A stretch of DNA of 64,000 nt from Pseudoalteromonas rubra (GTDB lineage Bacteria; Pseudomonadota; Gammaproteobacteria; Enterobacterales; Alteromonadaceae). Shown here one piece after another: positions 1-8,813 of the stretch (its first letter is position 1; the number at the start of each line of letters is the position of its first letter). A program made the translations under genes and the position numbers. Location: NCBI RefSeq assembly GCF_005887115.1, contig NZ_PNCJ01000015.1, forward strand, positions 62,001 through 126,000, read 5' to 3'. A model generated the notes under the pieces. It did no database searches. It saw nothing but the letters and a program-made list of their open reading frames with translations, and was not told the origin of the DNA.

Positions 1-80
1 GCAATAACAATTGCAGCGGGGATCAAAAAGGCGAGTACAAACCCCGCACTAATGCGCGTACTTAACGTATTTAACTCCAT
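1..80 (-). CDS. N-terminus of a membrane protein (cut by window edge)
   Basis: Only the first 26 codons are present, read leftward from an ATG at 78-80 and running off the window. They give a short polar start followed by a hydrophobic stretch (about residues 12-26, AGFVLAFLIPAAIVI), which looks like a first transmembrane segment. A ribosome site (AAGGAA) lies just upstream at about 83-88 on the minus strand. Methyl-accepting chemotaxis proteins, transporters and sensor kinases can all start this way, so no function is assigned. Confidence 0.5.
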   Translation of the reverse strand, partial: MELNTLSTRISAGFVLAFLIPAAIVI

Positions 81-180
81 TATTCCTTATCTCTGTAAAG
101 CGCCAGTCCATTTATTCTGGAAGTGTTCACTCAGAGTATAGTCATGCAGCCAAAAGTTGGGGCAATTTTCTGCCTAAAGT

Positions 181-1107
181 TCACCCGATTGATGAGAGAG
201 AAAATTCTAATTTGAGCCACTCAAATAAAGCCACCATTTCTGGCCGGAACCATTGGCATTTGGGGGCTACCAGATGGTAAGAAAATGCCAACTTGATTGG
301 TTCAACCGGGAGTTGCTCTAACTCTCGACGATTCAGGGCATGATGTACAATGTGGTGCCAACCCAGGGCCATACCCTGGCCATGTTTGGCCGCCCCTATC
401 GCCAGACCCACATGGCTGAAGGTGTTAACACGCGGCACCCGAGCGTCTGATGGGTTAAAGCGATTCAGCCATGCTTCCCAACCAAGATTTGCTGGCGCAT
501 CCTCGACCCCACCACGATAAGCCAGTAAGGGCACTTGCCCAATCCAGTCTCTGACCGAAGACAAATGAGGATATTGCTGGCGAAGCGTTGGTGAAATCAC
601 GGGATAGGTATACTCATCGGCCAGCCAGCGACTGTCCAAATTAGCAAACGCTCCCCGACCAAAGTGCAGATGACCATGAACCCGATTGCTGGCGAAATCG
701 GCCAGCTGGTCCATTGCTATCAGCTCCAGTTGAATGGCAGGCAGCGCTGTGTATAAGCGACTGAGCCTGGGCAACAGCCAGTGTTCCAGTAATGAAGGGA
801 TCACCGCAAGAACGAGAGTCTGCCTGTCAGTTTGCGCCTTAAGCCTGGCCTGGCGGATCCCTGCGTTGATTTGTGCCAATCCGTGATTGACATCCGCCTT
901 TAGTAACTTGCCTGCTGGTGTCAATATTACGCCTTTGGATTTTCTGTAAAACAACTGCACATTGAGCTGCTGCTCCAGTTGTTTCATTTGGTGGCTAATC
1001 GCGCTGGGGGTTTTGTGCAGGATCTGACCGGCTTTGGTGAAACTCAGCTCAGCTGCGACCACGGCAAAGCTTTGTAGTGCAGTCAGCGAAATATTTGCCT
1101 CAATCAT
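181..1107 (-). CDS. LysR-family transcriptional regulator
   Basis: A 308-residue LysR-type regulator. Residues 8-66 form the N-terminal winged helix-turn-helix (ALQSFAVVAAELSFTKAG, then SAISHQMKQLE), and the rest is the periplasmic-binding-like effector domain. The segment around residues 60-66 (GVILTPAG) is the usual LysR wing. The length is normal for the family. It is divergent from the OsmC-family gene beginning at 1207, with about 100 bp between them, the classic layout for a LysR regulator acting on its neighbour. By inference it controls that peroxidase gene. The effector is unknown; the GcvA-like look of the N-terminus is not enough to name it. Confidence 0.88.
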   Translation of the reverse strand: MIEANISLTALQSFAVVAAELSFTKAGQILHKTPSAISHQMKQLEQQLNVQLFYRKSKGVILTPAGKLLKADVNHGLAQINAGIRQARLKAQTDRQTLVLAVIPSLLEHWLLPRLSRLYTALPAIQLELIAMDQLADFASNRVHGHLHFGRGAFANLDSRWLADEYTYPVISPTLRQQYPHLSSVRDWIGQVPLLAYRGGVEDAPANLGWEAWLNRFNPSDARVPRVNTFSHVGLAIGAAKHGQGMALGWHHIVHHALNRRELEQLPVEPIKLAFSYHLVAPKCQWFRPEMVALFEWLKLEFSLSSIG

Positions 1108-1206
1108 GATGTGAATATACTTAACAACAGGTTGAGTTATTATCGCTTTTACTCATAGCAATTCAACTCCATACTGATGTCAGTCATCACAATCTGGAGC
1201 AATAAA

Positions 1207-1671
1207 ATGTCCCAATATCATGCAACTATTCGTTGGCAGCTCAACCACAATGAGCGTTTTACTGAACAACAATACAGCCGCGCACACCACTGGCAATTGG
1301 GTGGCGGAGCGAAGCTCGCAGCTTCTGCATCACCACACATCGTGCCACAGCCATATTCAGTGCCTGAATACGCGGATCCGGAAGAAGCGTTTGTTGCCTC
1401 CTTGTCTAGTTGTCATATGCTATTTTTCCTTCACCTGGCTGCAAAATCAGGCTTTGTGGTGGAAAGTTACGAAGATAGGGCTGTTGGCACCCTCAGTGAA
1501 GACAGCACGGGTAAAATGGCCATGACCCAGGTCATTCTGCGCCCCGAAGTAACCCTGGCCACACATAATACTCAAGACCAGGCTAGCCTGAACACGTTAC
1601 ATCATCAGGCTCATGAGCTGTGCTTTATAGCCAACTCTGTTAAAACCGAGGTACTGGTTCAACCGGTGTAA
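1207..1671 (+). CDS. OsmC/Ohr-family peroxidase-like protein
   Basis: A 154-residue OsmC-superfamily protein. The two reactive cysteines of the family are both visible: one in SSCHMLFFLHLAAKSG (about residue 79) and one in HELCFIANSVKTEV near the C-terminus. OsmC and Ohr proteins reduce organic hydroperoxides with this cysteine pair in the cytoplasm. An upstream in-frame ATG at 1177 exists, but the ATG at 1207 is preceded by GGAG at 1196-1199 with 7-nt spacing and gives the normal family length, so I start there. The 3' end overlaps the convergent histidine-kinase gene by 13 bp. The divergent LysR gene is the likely regulator. OsmC versus another OsmC-like subgroup cannot be settled by eye. 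Confidence 0.85.
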   Translation: MSQYHATIRWQLNHNERFTEQQYSRAHHWQLGGGAKLAASASPHIVPQPYSVPEYADPEEAFVASLSSCHMLFFLHLAAKSGFVVESYEDRAVGTLSEDSTGKMAMTQVILRPEVTLATHNTQDQASLNTLHHQAHELCFIANSVKTEVLVQPV

Positions 1672-2846
1672 CCGGAAAAATGGATCGTCAGCGTAAATTG
1701 CTGCTCCGAATGCGAATTAGACTGTTCCCGCCAGCCAAAACATGCACATACGCGGGCAATAATTTGGGTACCTAACCCCTGACCATGATGTGCTTGTTGT
1801 TGACCCACTCGATTGGAAAAGGTCATGCCACGATTATCCAGTGTTACAACGAGTGTGCCTTCACCATGTTGCAGTGCGTTTTTGCCCAGCTGCGTCAGGA
1901 GTAAGGTCAACAGACGCAGCTGAACTGGCTGACTGACTGGCTCTGTTGGCAAATTCAGCTCTATGCACAGGCCTTGTTGCTGCCAAGTCTGTTGCCAGCT
2001 TATCAGAGCCCCACTCAGTTCAGTTACTGTCAGACGTGCCTGATCGGCTCGGCACAGCAACAAAATAGCCTCACTCAGCAAAACCAGATCCTGACCTGCT
2101 TGTTCAAGCTGAGTTAATAAAGGTAAAGTATCCAGAGGCAGCTCATCCAGTTGTTCAAATCGTGCCAGCGTATTTTGGATCTGTGCCAGCGGCGTATTAA
2201 GCTCGTGACTTAAAAAAGCGGAATACAGTCGCTCCTGTTGCCGGGCATAGTCTTGTGCATAAGCATCAGTGGCGGCAAGAATAGACTGAGAAGCAAACTC
2301 CTCAAACTGGGTTAGGTTGCTATCCGGTGACTTCAAAGACGCAATGAATTGTTCAGACTCGCGCACAATACGTTGATGAGTAGGCCACCATATCAGGGCG
2401 GCAAGCACAAACAGCGCCAGCGTCAGGGCAATAAACACCACCAGCAGGCTGGGCGAATCCTGCCCGGCAATGCGATGCACAATGTACAGCGGTTCGGACG
2501 GCATCTCTGCATAGCGCAGAATATACACATAGTCTTCACCCAGTGTCAGTAACTGTGTGAATTCCCGGGTCTGTTCGTCAGGCCCCAACCCATGACGCTC
2601 AAAAGTACGCTGATAGTCTGTGGGCAGATCTTGCCAGAGACCCATCAACTTGCCGCTATCCTCATAAGGTAATTTTAGCTGGCCCGACAGCGCGACCTCC
2701 AAATCCTGATAAAGATAATATTCTGACGTACCATCCCAGGCATAGTGATAAACCTGGCTGGCTACCCAAATCCAGATCATAGAAAATATGCAAAACAGCA
2801 ATAACAATCGCCTGGCCAGATACCACCTGAGCGTTTTTTGCTTCAT
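1659..2846 (-). CDS. Two-component sensor histidine kinase
   Basis: A 395-residue membrane histidine kinase. There are two transmembrane segments (about 12-30 and 132-154) around a periplasmic sensor loop of roughly 100 residues. The phosphoacceptor motif is FLSHELNTPLAQ (His214) and the C-terminal ATPase domain has an N-box (GKNALQHGEG) and G-box (GQGLGTQI). A clear HAMP domain is not seen. The start codon overlaps the stop of the upstream response regulator by 4 nt (ATGA, 2843-2846), so the two are translationally coupled and form a cognate pair. The signal is unknown. The kinase core is short and somewhat divergent, but all key boxes are present. Confidence 0.87.
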   Translation of the reverse strand: MKQKTLRWYLARRLLLLFCIFSMIWIWVASQVYHYAWDGTSEYYLYQDLEVALSGQLKLPYEDSGKLMGLWQDLPTDYQRTFERHGLGPDEQTREFTQLLTLGEDYVYILRYAEMPSEPLYIVHRIAGQDSPSLLVVFIALTLALFVLAALIWWPTHQRIVRESEQFIASLKSPDSNLTQFEEFASQSILAATDAYAQDYARQQERLYSAFLSHELNTPLAQIQNTLARFEQLDELPLDTLPLLTQLEQAGQDLVLLSEAILLLCRADQARLTVTELSGALISWQQTWQQQGLCIELNLPTEPVSQPVQLRLLTLLLTQLGKNALQHGEGTLVVTLDNRGMTFSNRVGQQQAHHGQGLGTQIIARVCACFGWREQSNSHSEQQFTLTIHFSGYTG

Positions 2847-3523
2847 GACGCGGTTTCTCTCAACGCTACACCGTGACCCTTAAGCGTATGTATCACTGAC
2901 ACTTCATCACCTCGGCTCAGGTTATGCCTCAGCCTGGTTAACAGAGACTTATACATGTTATTGTTCACCTCCCTGTCCGGCCAGATATGGCGTAAGATCT
3001 GGACTTTGCTGACAGGAGCAGGGGCTTGCTCAGCCAGTAAAGCGAGTAATTGCCATTGCTGAGGCGATAGCACTATGGTGCGATTTCCTCGTCGGGCAAT
3101 TTTTGCCGAAAAGTCGATATGCAGATCACCCAGCTCAAACACCTGGTTTTGTTTGCTTACTTTACCCGCTAACAGCTTGATTCGTATTGCCAATTCCGGC
3201 AGCGCAAAGGGTTTGGTTAAGTAGTCGAGTGCACCGGCATCAAATGCAGCCAGCTTATCATCCAGTGCCGTTGCGGCAGTGCAGAATAATACCGGAGCGT
3301 CAAACCCCGCAAGTGTTTGTTGCAACAAACTCAATGCATTACCATCAGGCAATGCCATGTCCAGAACAATCGCATCGTATTTGTCAAAAGCGGCATTTTT
3401 GGCCGCAATCTCTTTTGCGCTGGCAAGCGTTGCGGCATAATCCACCTCAATCCCTTCTGCGTTAAGGAAGTCGATGGTTTGCACAGCCAGAACCGAGTCG
3501 TCTTCAACCAATAAGATCAGCAT
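2843..3523 (-). CDS. OmpR/PhoB-type response regulator
   Basis: A 226-residue response regulator. The receiver domain spans residues 1-115 with the acidic pair EDD (7-9), the phosphoacceptor Asp55 (AIVLDMALPDG) and the conserved lysine in YLTKPF. Residues 130-224 form an OmpR-type winged helix (SPQQWQLLALLAEQ, then LLTRLRHNL). It is first in a two-gene operon with the histidine kinase, with a 4-nt start/stop overlap. Targets are not evident. It is divergent from the amidohydrolase lipoprotein gene at 3595, with only about 70 bp between them, so it could act on that promoter; this is inference. Confidence 0.9.
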   Translation of the reverse strand: MLILLVEDDSVLAVQTIDFLNAEGIEVDYAATLASAKEIAAKNAAFDKYDAIVLDMALPDGNALSLLQQTLAGFDAPVLFCTAATALDDKLAAFDAGALDYLTKPFALPELAIRIKLLAGKVSKQNQVFELGDLHIDFSAKIARRGNRTIVLSPQQWQLLALLAEQAPAPVSKVQILRHIWPDREVNNNMYKSLLTRLRHNLSRGDEVSVIHTLKGHGVALRETAS

Positions 3524-3594
3524 TTAACCTCTATACTGTTACCTTGTGGTTACCATGCTATTGATAGTGTATCGGCATCAACGAGGAGTCAACA

Positions 3595-5331
3595 ATGCGA
3601 GCAACAAAGATGATCACCAGCAGCGTTCTGATAGCCGGTTTAGCCCTCAGTGGCTGTAACTCAGACAATCAAACAACGAGCCCAACTACACAGCCGACAA
3701 GCAGCCAGAATGTTGCGCAGACCAGTGATATTAATAGCGCCACTATGGTCTTTACCAATGGACGAATATACACAGTGAATACTGAGCAACCATGGGCACA
3801 GGCCGTGGTACTGCAAGACAACAAAATTGTCCTGGTTGGCAGCAATGAACAAGCTCAGCAGTATATAGGCGAAACCACACAGCACTTTGACTTGCAGGGC
3901 AAGATGATGCTGCCCGGATTCCATGACGTACATATGCACCCGCTTGAGTCAGCCTCGGAGGCGACCCAGTTTACGGTGCCTGCCGCAGCAACCGCCGGAG
4001 AATATATAGACGAAGTAGCTTACGCAGCCAGCCAACATCCCACGGCTGCCTGGCTGATCGGCTATGGCCATGAGATATCAACGCTGCTGGAGATGTCTGA
4101 TTCTCCGTTGGCAGTACTCGATGAAGCCGTGCCTGACCGCCCGGTGATCATTATGGAACAAACTTCTCATTCTATGTGGGTAAACAGTAAAGCACTGGCG
4201 CTTGCTGGCCTGTCTGCCAGAAGCATTGACCCTATTGGTGGGGTGCTTGGGCGCGATGAGCAAGGGGCGCTCAACGGTATTTTGTACGACAATGCGGGCA
4301 ACCAGGTCATGGAGCTGGCCATGCAGTCACTTCCGGAAGCTACACAGAGTGACTATCTTGGACTGATTGAGTATACCATGCCTGAGCTTAACAAGGCTGG
4401 CATCACCTCCATCAGTGACGCGCGCACCTACTGGCAGCGTGGTCATCTGGAGACCTGGCAGCGCGTTGCGAAGGAAGACAAATTGACACTGCGCGTCTCG
4501 TTGGGGTTATGGGCTTACCCACAAATGAACGACAGTACCCAATTAGCCAAACTTAAATCTTTGTATCAGAATAACCCGGCTGAGCTGTTACAGGTTAACC
4601 AGGTCAAGTTCTATATGGACGGTATTTTAGTCAATACCACAGCAGCAATGCATGAACCCTATCTGGAAAACTGGCTGGAACTGGATGGCAACCGGGGGCT
4701 GAATTACTTTACTCAGGCTCGACTTGAAAAGTATATCAAAGCACTGGAGCCTACTGGCTTTGACTTTAATATCCACGGTATTGGTGACCGTGGCATTCAT
4801 GAAGCACTGAATGCCATTGAAAAGGCTTCAAATGGGCAAGCCCGTCATAGAATTACCCATCTGGAGGTCATTGACCCTGCTGATTTACCGCGCTTCGACA
4901 AGCTAGGAGTGATTGCCGATGCGCAAGTTGCCGGAGACTTTACAGATCCGAGTCACTGGCCCGAAACTATACCGTTAATTGGTTCTGAACGAGCGCAGGA
5001 TTTGGTGCCCATTCGAAGTCTGGTAGACAACAAAGCCACGCTCACCTTATCAAGCGACTGGAATGTCAGCCCGTTTAATCCGTTCATCGGATTAAGCAAT
5101 GCGGTTTCTCGTCAGCCGCAGGCCATTACGCTGGCACAGGCGATAGAAGCCTACACGCTTAACAGCGCCTATGCTATGCGCCAGGAGCAACGTGTCGGTA
5201 GCATCGAAGCCGGTAAACTGGCAGATCTGGTGGTCATTGACCGAGATTTATTTGAAGCCAATGCCACGCAGATCCGCAATGCACAGGTAGTCATGACACT
5301 ACTTGATGGCGAGATTGTTTATCAGCGTTAA
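3595..5331 (+). CDS. Amidohydrolase lipoprotein (amidohydrolase-3/YtcJ-like)
   Basis: A 578-residue exported metal-dependent hydrolase. A lipoprotein signal with lipobox LSGC (residues 18-21) predicts membrane anchoring in the envelope. The mature part fits the amidohydrolase-3 (YtcJ-like) family: an N-terminal beta region (MVFTNGRIYTVN), metal-binding HDVHMHP near residue 110, an internal IHGIGD, a late SDWNVSP, and the C-terminal SIEAGKLADLVVIDRDLF that closes the beta sandwich. The family hydrolyses amide or ester bonds of varied small molecules, and the substrate cannot be told. The start has a good ribosome site (GAGGAG) and the gene ends at a strong hairpin terminator. Confidence 0.85.
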   Translation: MRATKMITSSVLIAGLALSGCNSDNQTTSPTTQPTSSQNVAQTSDINSATMVFTNGRIYTVNTEQPWAQAVVLQDNKIVLVGSNEQAQQYIGETTQHFDLQGKMMLPGFHDVHMHPLESASEATQFTVPAAATAGEYIDEVAYAASQHPTAAWLIGYGHEISTLLEMSDSPLAVLDEAVPDRPVIIMEQTSHSMWVNSKALALAGLSARSIDPIGGVLGRDEQGALNGILYDNAGNQVMELAMQSLPEATQSDYLGLIEYTMPELNKAGITSISDARTYWQRGHLETWQRVAKEDKLTLRVSLGLWAYPQMNDSTQLAKLKSLYQNNPAELLQVNQVKFYMDGILVNTTAAMHEPYLENWLELDGNRGLNYFTQARLEKYIKALEPTGFDFNIHGIGDRGIHEALNAIEKASNGQARHRITHLEVIDPADLPRFDKLGVIADAQVAGDFTDPSHWPETIPLIGSERAQDLVPIRSLVDNKATLTLSSDWNVSPFNPFIGLSNAVSRQPQAITLAQAIEAYTLNSAYAMRQEQRVGSIEAGKLADLVVIDRDLFEANATQIRNAQVVMTLLDGEIVYQR

Positions 5332-5337
5332 GTGATT

Positions 5338-5361
5338 AAGGGGCTACGATCAGCCCCTTTT
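5338..5361 (+). terminator. Rho-independent terminator
   Basis: An 8-bp perfect stem (AAGGGGCT/AGCCCCTT, 5338-5345 and 5352-5359) with a 6-nt loop, followed by a T run, sits 7 nt after the amidohydrolase stop codon. It lies between convergent genes. The T run favours termination of the plus-strand gene. Confidence 0.85.
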
Positions 5362-7941
5362 TTAATTTCCCAGGTGATTAACTGTTGATTCAACAGGCGC
5401 GGGTAAAGGCAATGACCGGCCTGCTCGCGATCCATCCGGCAGGGCCGCACGCACGGCATTTACGGCATCAAAGTCCAGTTTCGGATGATAGTTTACCCAG
5501 CGGCCATTAATCAGTGCCTCCAGTTTAAACCCGGGTAATTCACTAAACAGGTTAAGTGTACCGTCATCACGCCGGCTTGCAGCCACGGTAGGAATACGGA
5601 AAAAGCGCCCCTGACGTGTCAGCTTGGGGAGTTCCCGATAGCCTAACAAGGCTACAAAACGTTGCCAATCCTGCTCACGCAATTGCCGATTTTTGGCCTT
5701 AAAGTAGCCACTTTTTTCATCAAAAACCCGACCACTCTGATAAGGCACTGCCCAGGCAGGCTTATGCCAGGCACGTTCGGCCAGTGCCAGCAGGCGCGGG
5801 TACAGCATGTATTCGGCCTGTAAATCGTCCCGGATCATCTCACTCCACAAGTGTCCTTGCATGCCAATATAACCGGCACCTTGTACAAGACCTGATTCTT
5901 TGTCATCTGCGCTGTAAGTATGAAAGAGCACATCACGCCAGAACTCGGCATGAATTGGCAAGTTATCAGGCATGAATTCAAACACTTTGCGAGTATCCAG
6001 TGCTCGACTTGCCCAGTGATTACCACGCTCATGCGGGTGAGACTGATAAGGGAAATCAAAATAGGTGACATCCGGCAGCGACAGAACCACATCCCAACCC
6101 AGGTTAGCCTGCTGATGGGCAACCTTGTGGCCTTGTTCACTCAGCGTGCTCCAGACATTGCTTTGCACATGCTTTGGCATCTTCAGCGGGTCCACATCAC
6201 TCAGGCCATCACTCCAGCCCGCTACTGTTATCCCTTTTTCGGCCACCATTGCAGCGACTTTCTCTATGAAATAGCCGTTCATTGAAGTAATGGCTTGTTG
6301 CTTGTTCAGGGCCTGACACGCTGGAGAGTCCAGCCAGGCACCGGCAGTTTCGTCGGCGCCGATATGGTAGGTTTTCAATGGTACTCCTGCCATTTCATGC
6401 ATGCGCTTAAGCTCTGTCAGTACCTTGTCAACAAATCGATAAGTGGCTGGCAAGCACACATTTAGAGTGTTGTCATGGTAATGCTGGATAGAAGAGTACG
6501 TCGTCGTGTCGGCTTCTTCCACCAGCCGATATTTATTGGCCGCTTCGGATTTACCTTTAGCCATCAAGGCTCGATAGCGTGCTTCCATGGCGACAATGGC
6601 AGCCCGGGAATGGCCAGGCATATCCAAAGAGGGAATAACCTCTATGTGGTGCGCTTGTGCAAAACGTAAAATATCGCTGTAATCCTGCTGAGAGTAATGC
6701 CCATTGCGCGGCGCCCCCGTGCCAGTGCCAGCACCCAATTGCGGCAACAGACAACGCGTTTCGCTGAGATCAAGACACCGTAACCCGCCTACTTTTGTCA
6801 ACTCGGGCAGGCCTGCAATAGCCAGCCGCCAGCCCTCGTCATCGGCCAGATGCAAGTGCAGCTTATTCAGTTTATACGCGCCCATCTGCGCGATAGTATC
6901 CAGTATAAATTGCTTGGATCGGAAATTGCGGGCACTGTCGATATGCAGCCCCCGAAACGAATACCGGGGCGAATCTTCGATAGATACACTGGGGATACTC
7001 AACGTTTTCAGGTCCATTAGCCCAATTAACGTTTGCACGCCGTAGAAGGCTCCAGCAGCACTGGACGCCTTAATGTCTATGGCGTGGGTAGAACTGTTCA
7101 GGTGGTAACCCTCTTGTTCAATTGACAATGAGGGCTCGACAGTGACTCTTACTGGCAACCCCTTTTTAGTCTGCTTAACGCCAAGCTGAGCAAGTCGTTT
7201 AGCGGCCATTTCAAGTTGTGCCAGATTAACACCCGCCAACTCAAAGTGAACACCTTTGTCTAGCATAATCCGTCCCTGAGAGACCACTTTCAGCTGTCTT
7301 GGCATGGGGATGACGCCATGTGGTGCATGGGTGAACTCAGGCACCGATTGGTGCTGCGCAAGATAGGCAGCACCCATCCAGGGAGTCTGATCTTTATCAC
7401 TCACACGTAATTGATTATATGAGTCGAACGGCGCAAGATAAGGCTGTTGTTCCAGCAGAGTATATTCATCACGAACCGACCGAGTACTGGCAATCACCCT
7501 GGGTGTCAAATGTTGCGATTGGTCTGCCAAAATATAGTTGGGCATAAACTCAGATCGGGTGATCTGTGAGTTTTTCGTATAAAAACGTACAATATGCTCA
7601 TCATCCGATGAAAATCCACGAAACGCATCTGTGGGTGTCAGTCGATGTAAGTCACCATTTAAGTGCTCAATCTTAAACAATGCTGACTCAATCTGGTATA
7701 TGGGCATCAGCTGACTGAAATAAATAGCCCAATCAGATCCCGAGTATTGCACCGGTGAGCGCAATCTTAGCTCAGACAAATAACACTGTTTGGCGGGTTC
7801 AGGACAGTGTTTTGGCATGGCATCAATCAGGTGGTAGCGGATCTGGAGTGTATCCGCGATTTCATTCAACTGTCCTTGCGTCATTGCCAGAGCCGCTGGG
7901 GCACTCAACAGCGCCATCAACAGACAAGCTAACTTCTTCAT
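5362..7941 (-). CDS. Beta-N-acetylhexosaminidase (GH20)
   Basis: An 859-residue exported glycoside hydrolase of family 20. A signal peptide (residues 1-19, ending AALA) is followed by a carbohydrate-binding-like N-terminal domain (about 25-190), the GH20b alpha/beta domain (about 210-320) and the catalytic barrel (about 328-730). The barrel shows RGLHIDSARNF, LHLHLADDEGWR and the catalytic Asp530-Glu531 pair in YHIGADETAGAW. Family members release terminal GlcNAc from chitin oligosaccharides in the periplasm or outside. It is last in a minus-strand operon after the GlcNAc transporter and kinase, 8 nt from the kinase stop, with a strong site (AGGAGGG) before its ATG. The multi-domain layout matches bacterial chitobiases. 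Confidence 0.92.
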   Translation of the reverse strand: MKKLACLLMALLSAPAALAMTQGQLNEIADTLQIRYHLIDAMPKHCPEPAKQCYLSELRLRSPVQYSGSDWAIYFSQLMPIYQIESALFKIEHLNGDLHRLTPTDAFRGFSSDDEHIVRFYTKNSQITRSEFMPNYILADQSQHLTPRVIASTRSVRDEYTLLEQQPYLAPFDSYNQLRVSDKDQTPWMGAAYLAQHQSVPEFTHAPHGVIPMPRQLKVVSQGRIMLDKGVHFELAGVNLAQLEMAAKRLAQLGVKQTKKGLPVRVTVEPSLSIEQEGYHLNSSTHAIDIKASSAAGAFYGVQTLIGLMDLKTLSIPSVSIEDSPRYSFRGLHIDSARNFRSKQFILDTIAQMGAYKLNKLHLHLADDEGWRLAIAGLPELTKVGGLRCLDLSETRCLLPQLGAGTGTGAPRNGHYSQQDYSDILRFAQAHHIEVIPSLDMPGHSRAAIVAMEARYRALMAKGKSEAANKYRLVEEADTTTYSSIQHYHDNTLNVCLPATYRFVDKVLTELKRMHEMAGVPLKTYHIGADETAGAWLDSPACQALNKQQAITSMNGYFIEKVAAMVAEKGITVAGWSDGLSDVDPLKMPKHVQSNVWSTLSEQGHKVAHQQANLGWDVVLSLPDVTYFDFPYQSHPHERGNHWASRALDTRKVFEFMPDNLPIHAEFWRDVLFHTYSADDKESGLVQGAGYIGMQGHLWSEMIRDDLQAEYMLYPRLLALAERAWHKPAWAVPYQSGRVFDEKSGYFKAKNRQLREQDWQRFVALLGYRELPKLTRQGRFFRIPTVAASRRDDGTLNLFSELPGFKLEALINGRWVNYHPKLDFDAVNAVRAALPDGSRAGRSLPLPAPVESTVNHLGN

Positions 7942-7949
7942 ATTCCCTC

Positions 7950-8813
7950 CTAAAGTTGTTGCTGAAACAACTTAAATGCACCACGCAGCGCTGCGTGCTC
8001 TAATTTACCGACTGCAATTTCTAGCCGTTTAAACAACGCCGGATGCGTTTGTCTGGCCAAGCTCTGCCACATCGCTCTTTCAAATAAGTCAAACGACTGG
8101 CTAACTGAGCCACCCAGTACAATCTTATCCGGATCAAAGGCCAACAAAGTCTGCGCTATGGCATAGCCCAGGTGGCTTCCAAATTCATCAAACAGAGATT
8201 GTGCATAGCGATCCCCTTGGTGTGCCAGTAAAGCCTGCTCAGCGCCATTCGTCCCCCGCTTCAAGAAAAACTGGCCGCTGGTATAATGCTCTAATATCCC
8301 GTCTTGATACGGAAAGCTGCCAAACTCACCCGCGGCACAATGTCTGCCGCTGTAAAGACGACCATCGAAAACAAGCCCAGCTCCGAGCCCGGTTCCAAGG
8401 CACACTCCTAGCAGGTTAGGCACAGGTGTATGCAAACCAGTGCCCGACAGATAATGATGGCCATAACAATATTCACCCATAGTAAAACAGTTAACATCAT
8501 TGTTAACAACTACAGGGAGAGAAAAATATGCATTTAATTGTGCTGCAAGAGGCACATCTTGCCAGGCCGGTATATTGACAGTCTCCAGCACAGTGCCACT
8601 GCTAAGATCAACCATGCCGGGAACACCAATTGCTATGCCACAACATTGCCCGGTTAGCTGCTCAGCAACGATCCCTGTTATAAAATCATTAACTTGTGAC
8701 TTCGTTGCGGTAGCAGGCACACTATAACGACGAGCATCATAAACCCCCTGCTCATCGACCCGGGCAACCTGTGCTTTGGTTCCTCCCAGGTCAACACTGA
8801 CGATTGTACTCAT
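7950..8813 (-). CDS. nagK: N-acetylglucosamine kinase (ROK family)
   Basis: A 287-residue ROK-family sugar kinase. The N-terminal phosphate-binding motif is VDLGGTKAQVARVD (residues 6-19), there is a catalytic-type segment NNDVNCFTMGEYCYG, and a GxGxG stretch (CLGTGLGAGLVFDG). By context, between a GlcNAc transporter and a hexosaminidase, it should phosphorylate GlcNAc to GlcNAc-6-phosphate. The cysteine-rich zinc motif usual in ROK kinases (CxCGxxGC) is replaced by CAAGEFGSFPYQDG, leaving one cysteine, so structural zinc is probably absent. The start overlaps the transporter stop by 4 nt (8810-8813), indicating translational coupling. The GlcNAc specificity is inferred from the neighbours. 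Confidence 0.82.
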   Translation of the reverse strand: MSTIVSVDLGGTKAQVARVDEQGVYDARRYSVPATATKSQVNDFITGIVAEQLTGQCCGIAIGVPGMVDLSSGTVLETVNIPAWQDVPLAAQLNAYFSLPVVVNNDVNCFTMGEYCYGHHYLSGTGLHTPVPNLLGVCLGTGLGAGLVFDGRLYSGRHCAAGEFGSFPYQDGILEHYTSGQFFLKRGTNGAEQALLAHQGDRYAQSLFDEFGSHLGYAIAQTLLAFDPDKIVLGGSVSQSFDLFERAMWQSLARQTHPALFKRLEIAVGKLEHAALRGAFKLFQQQL

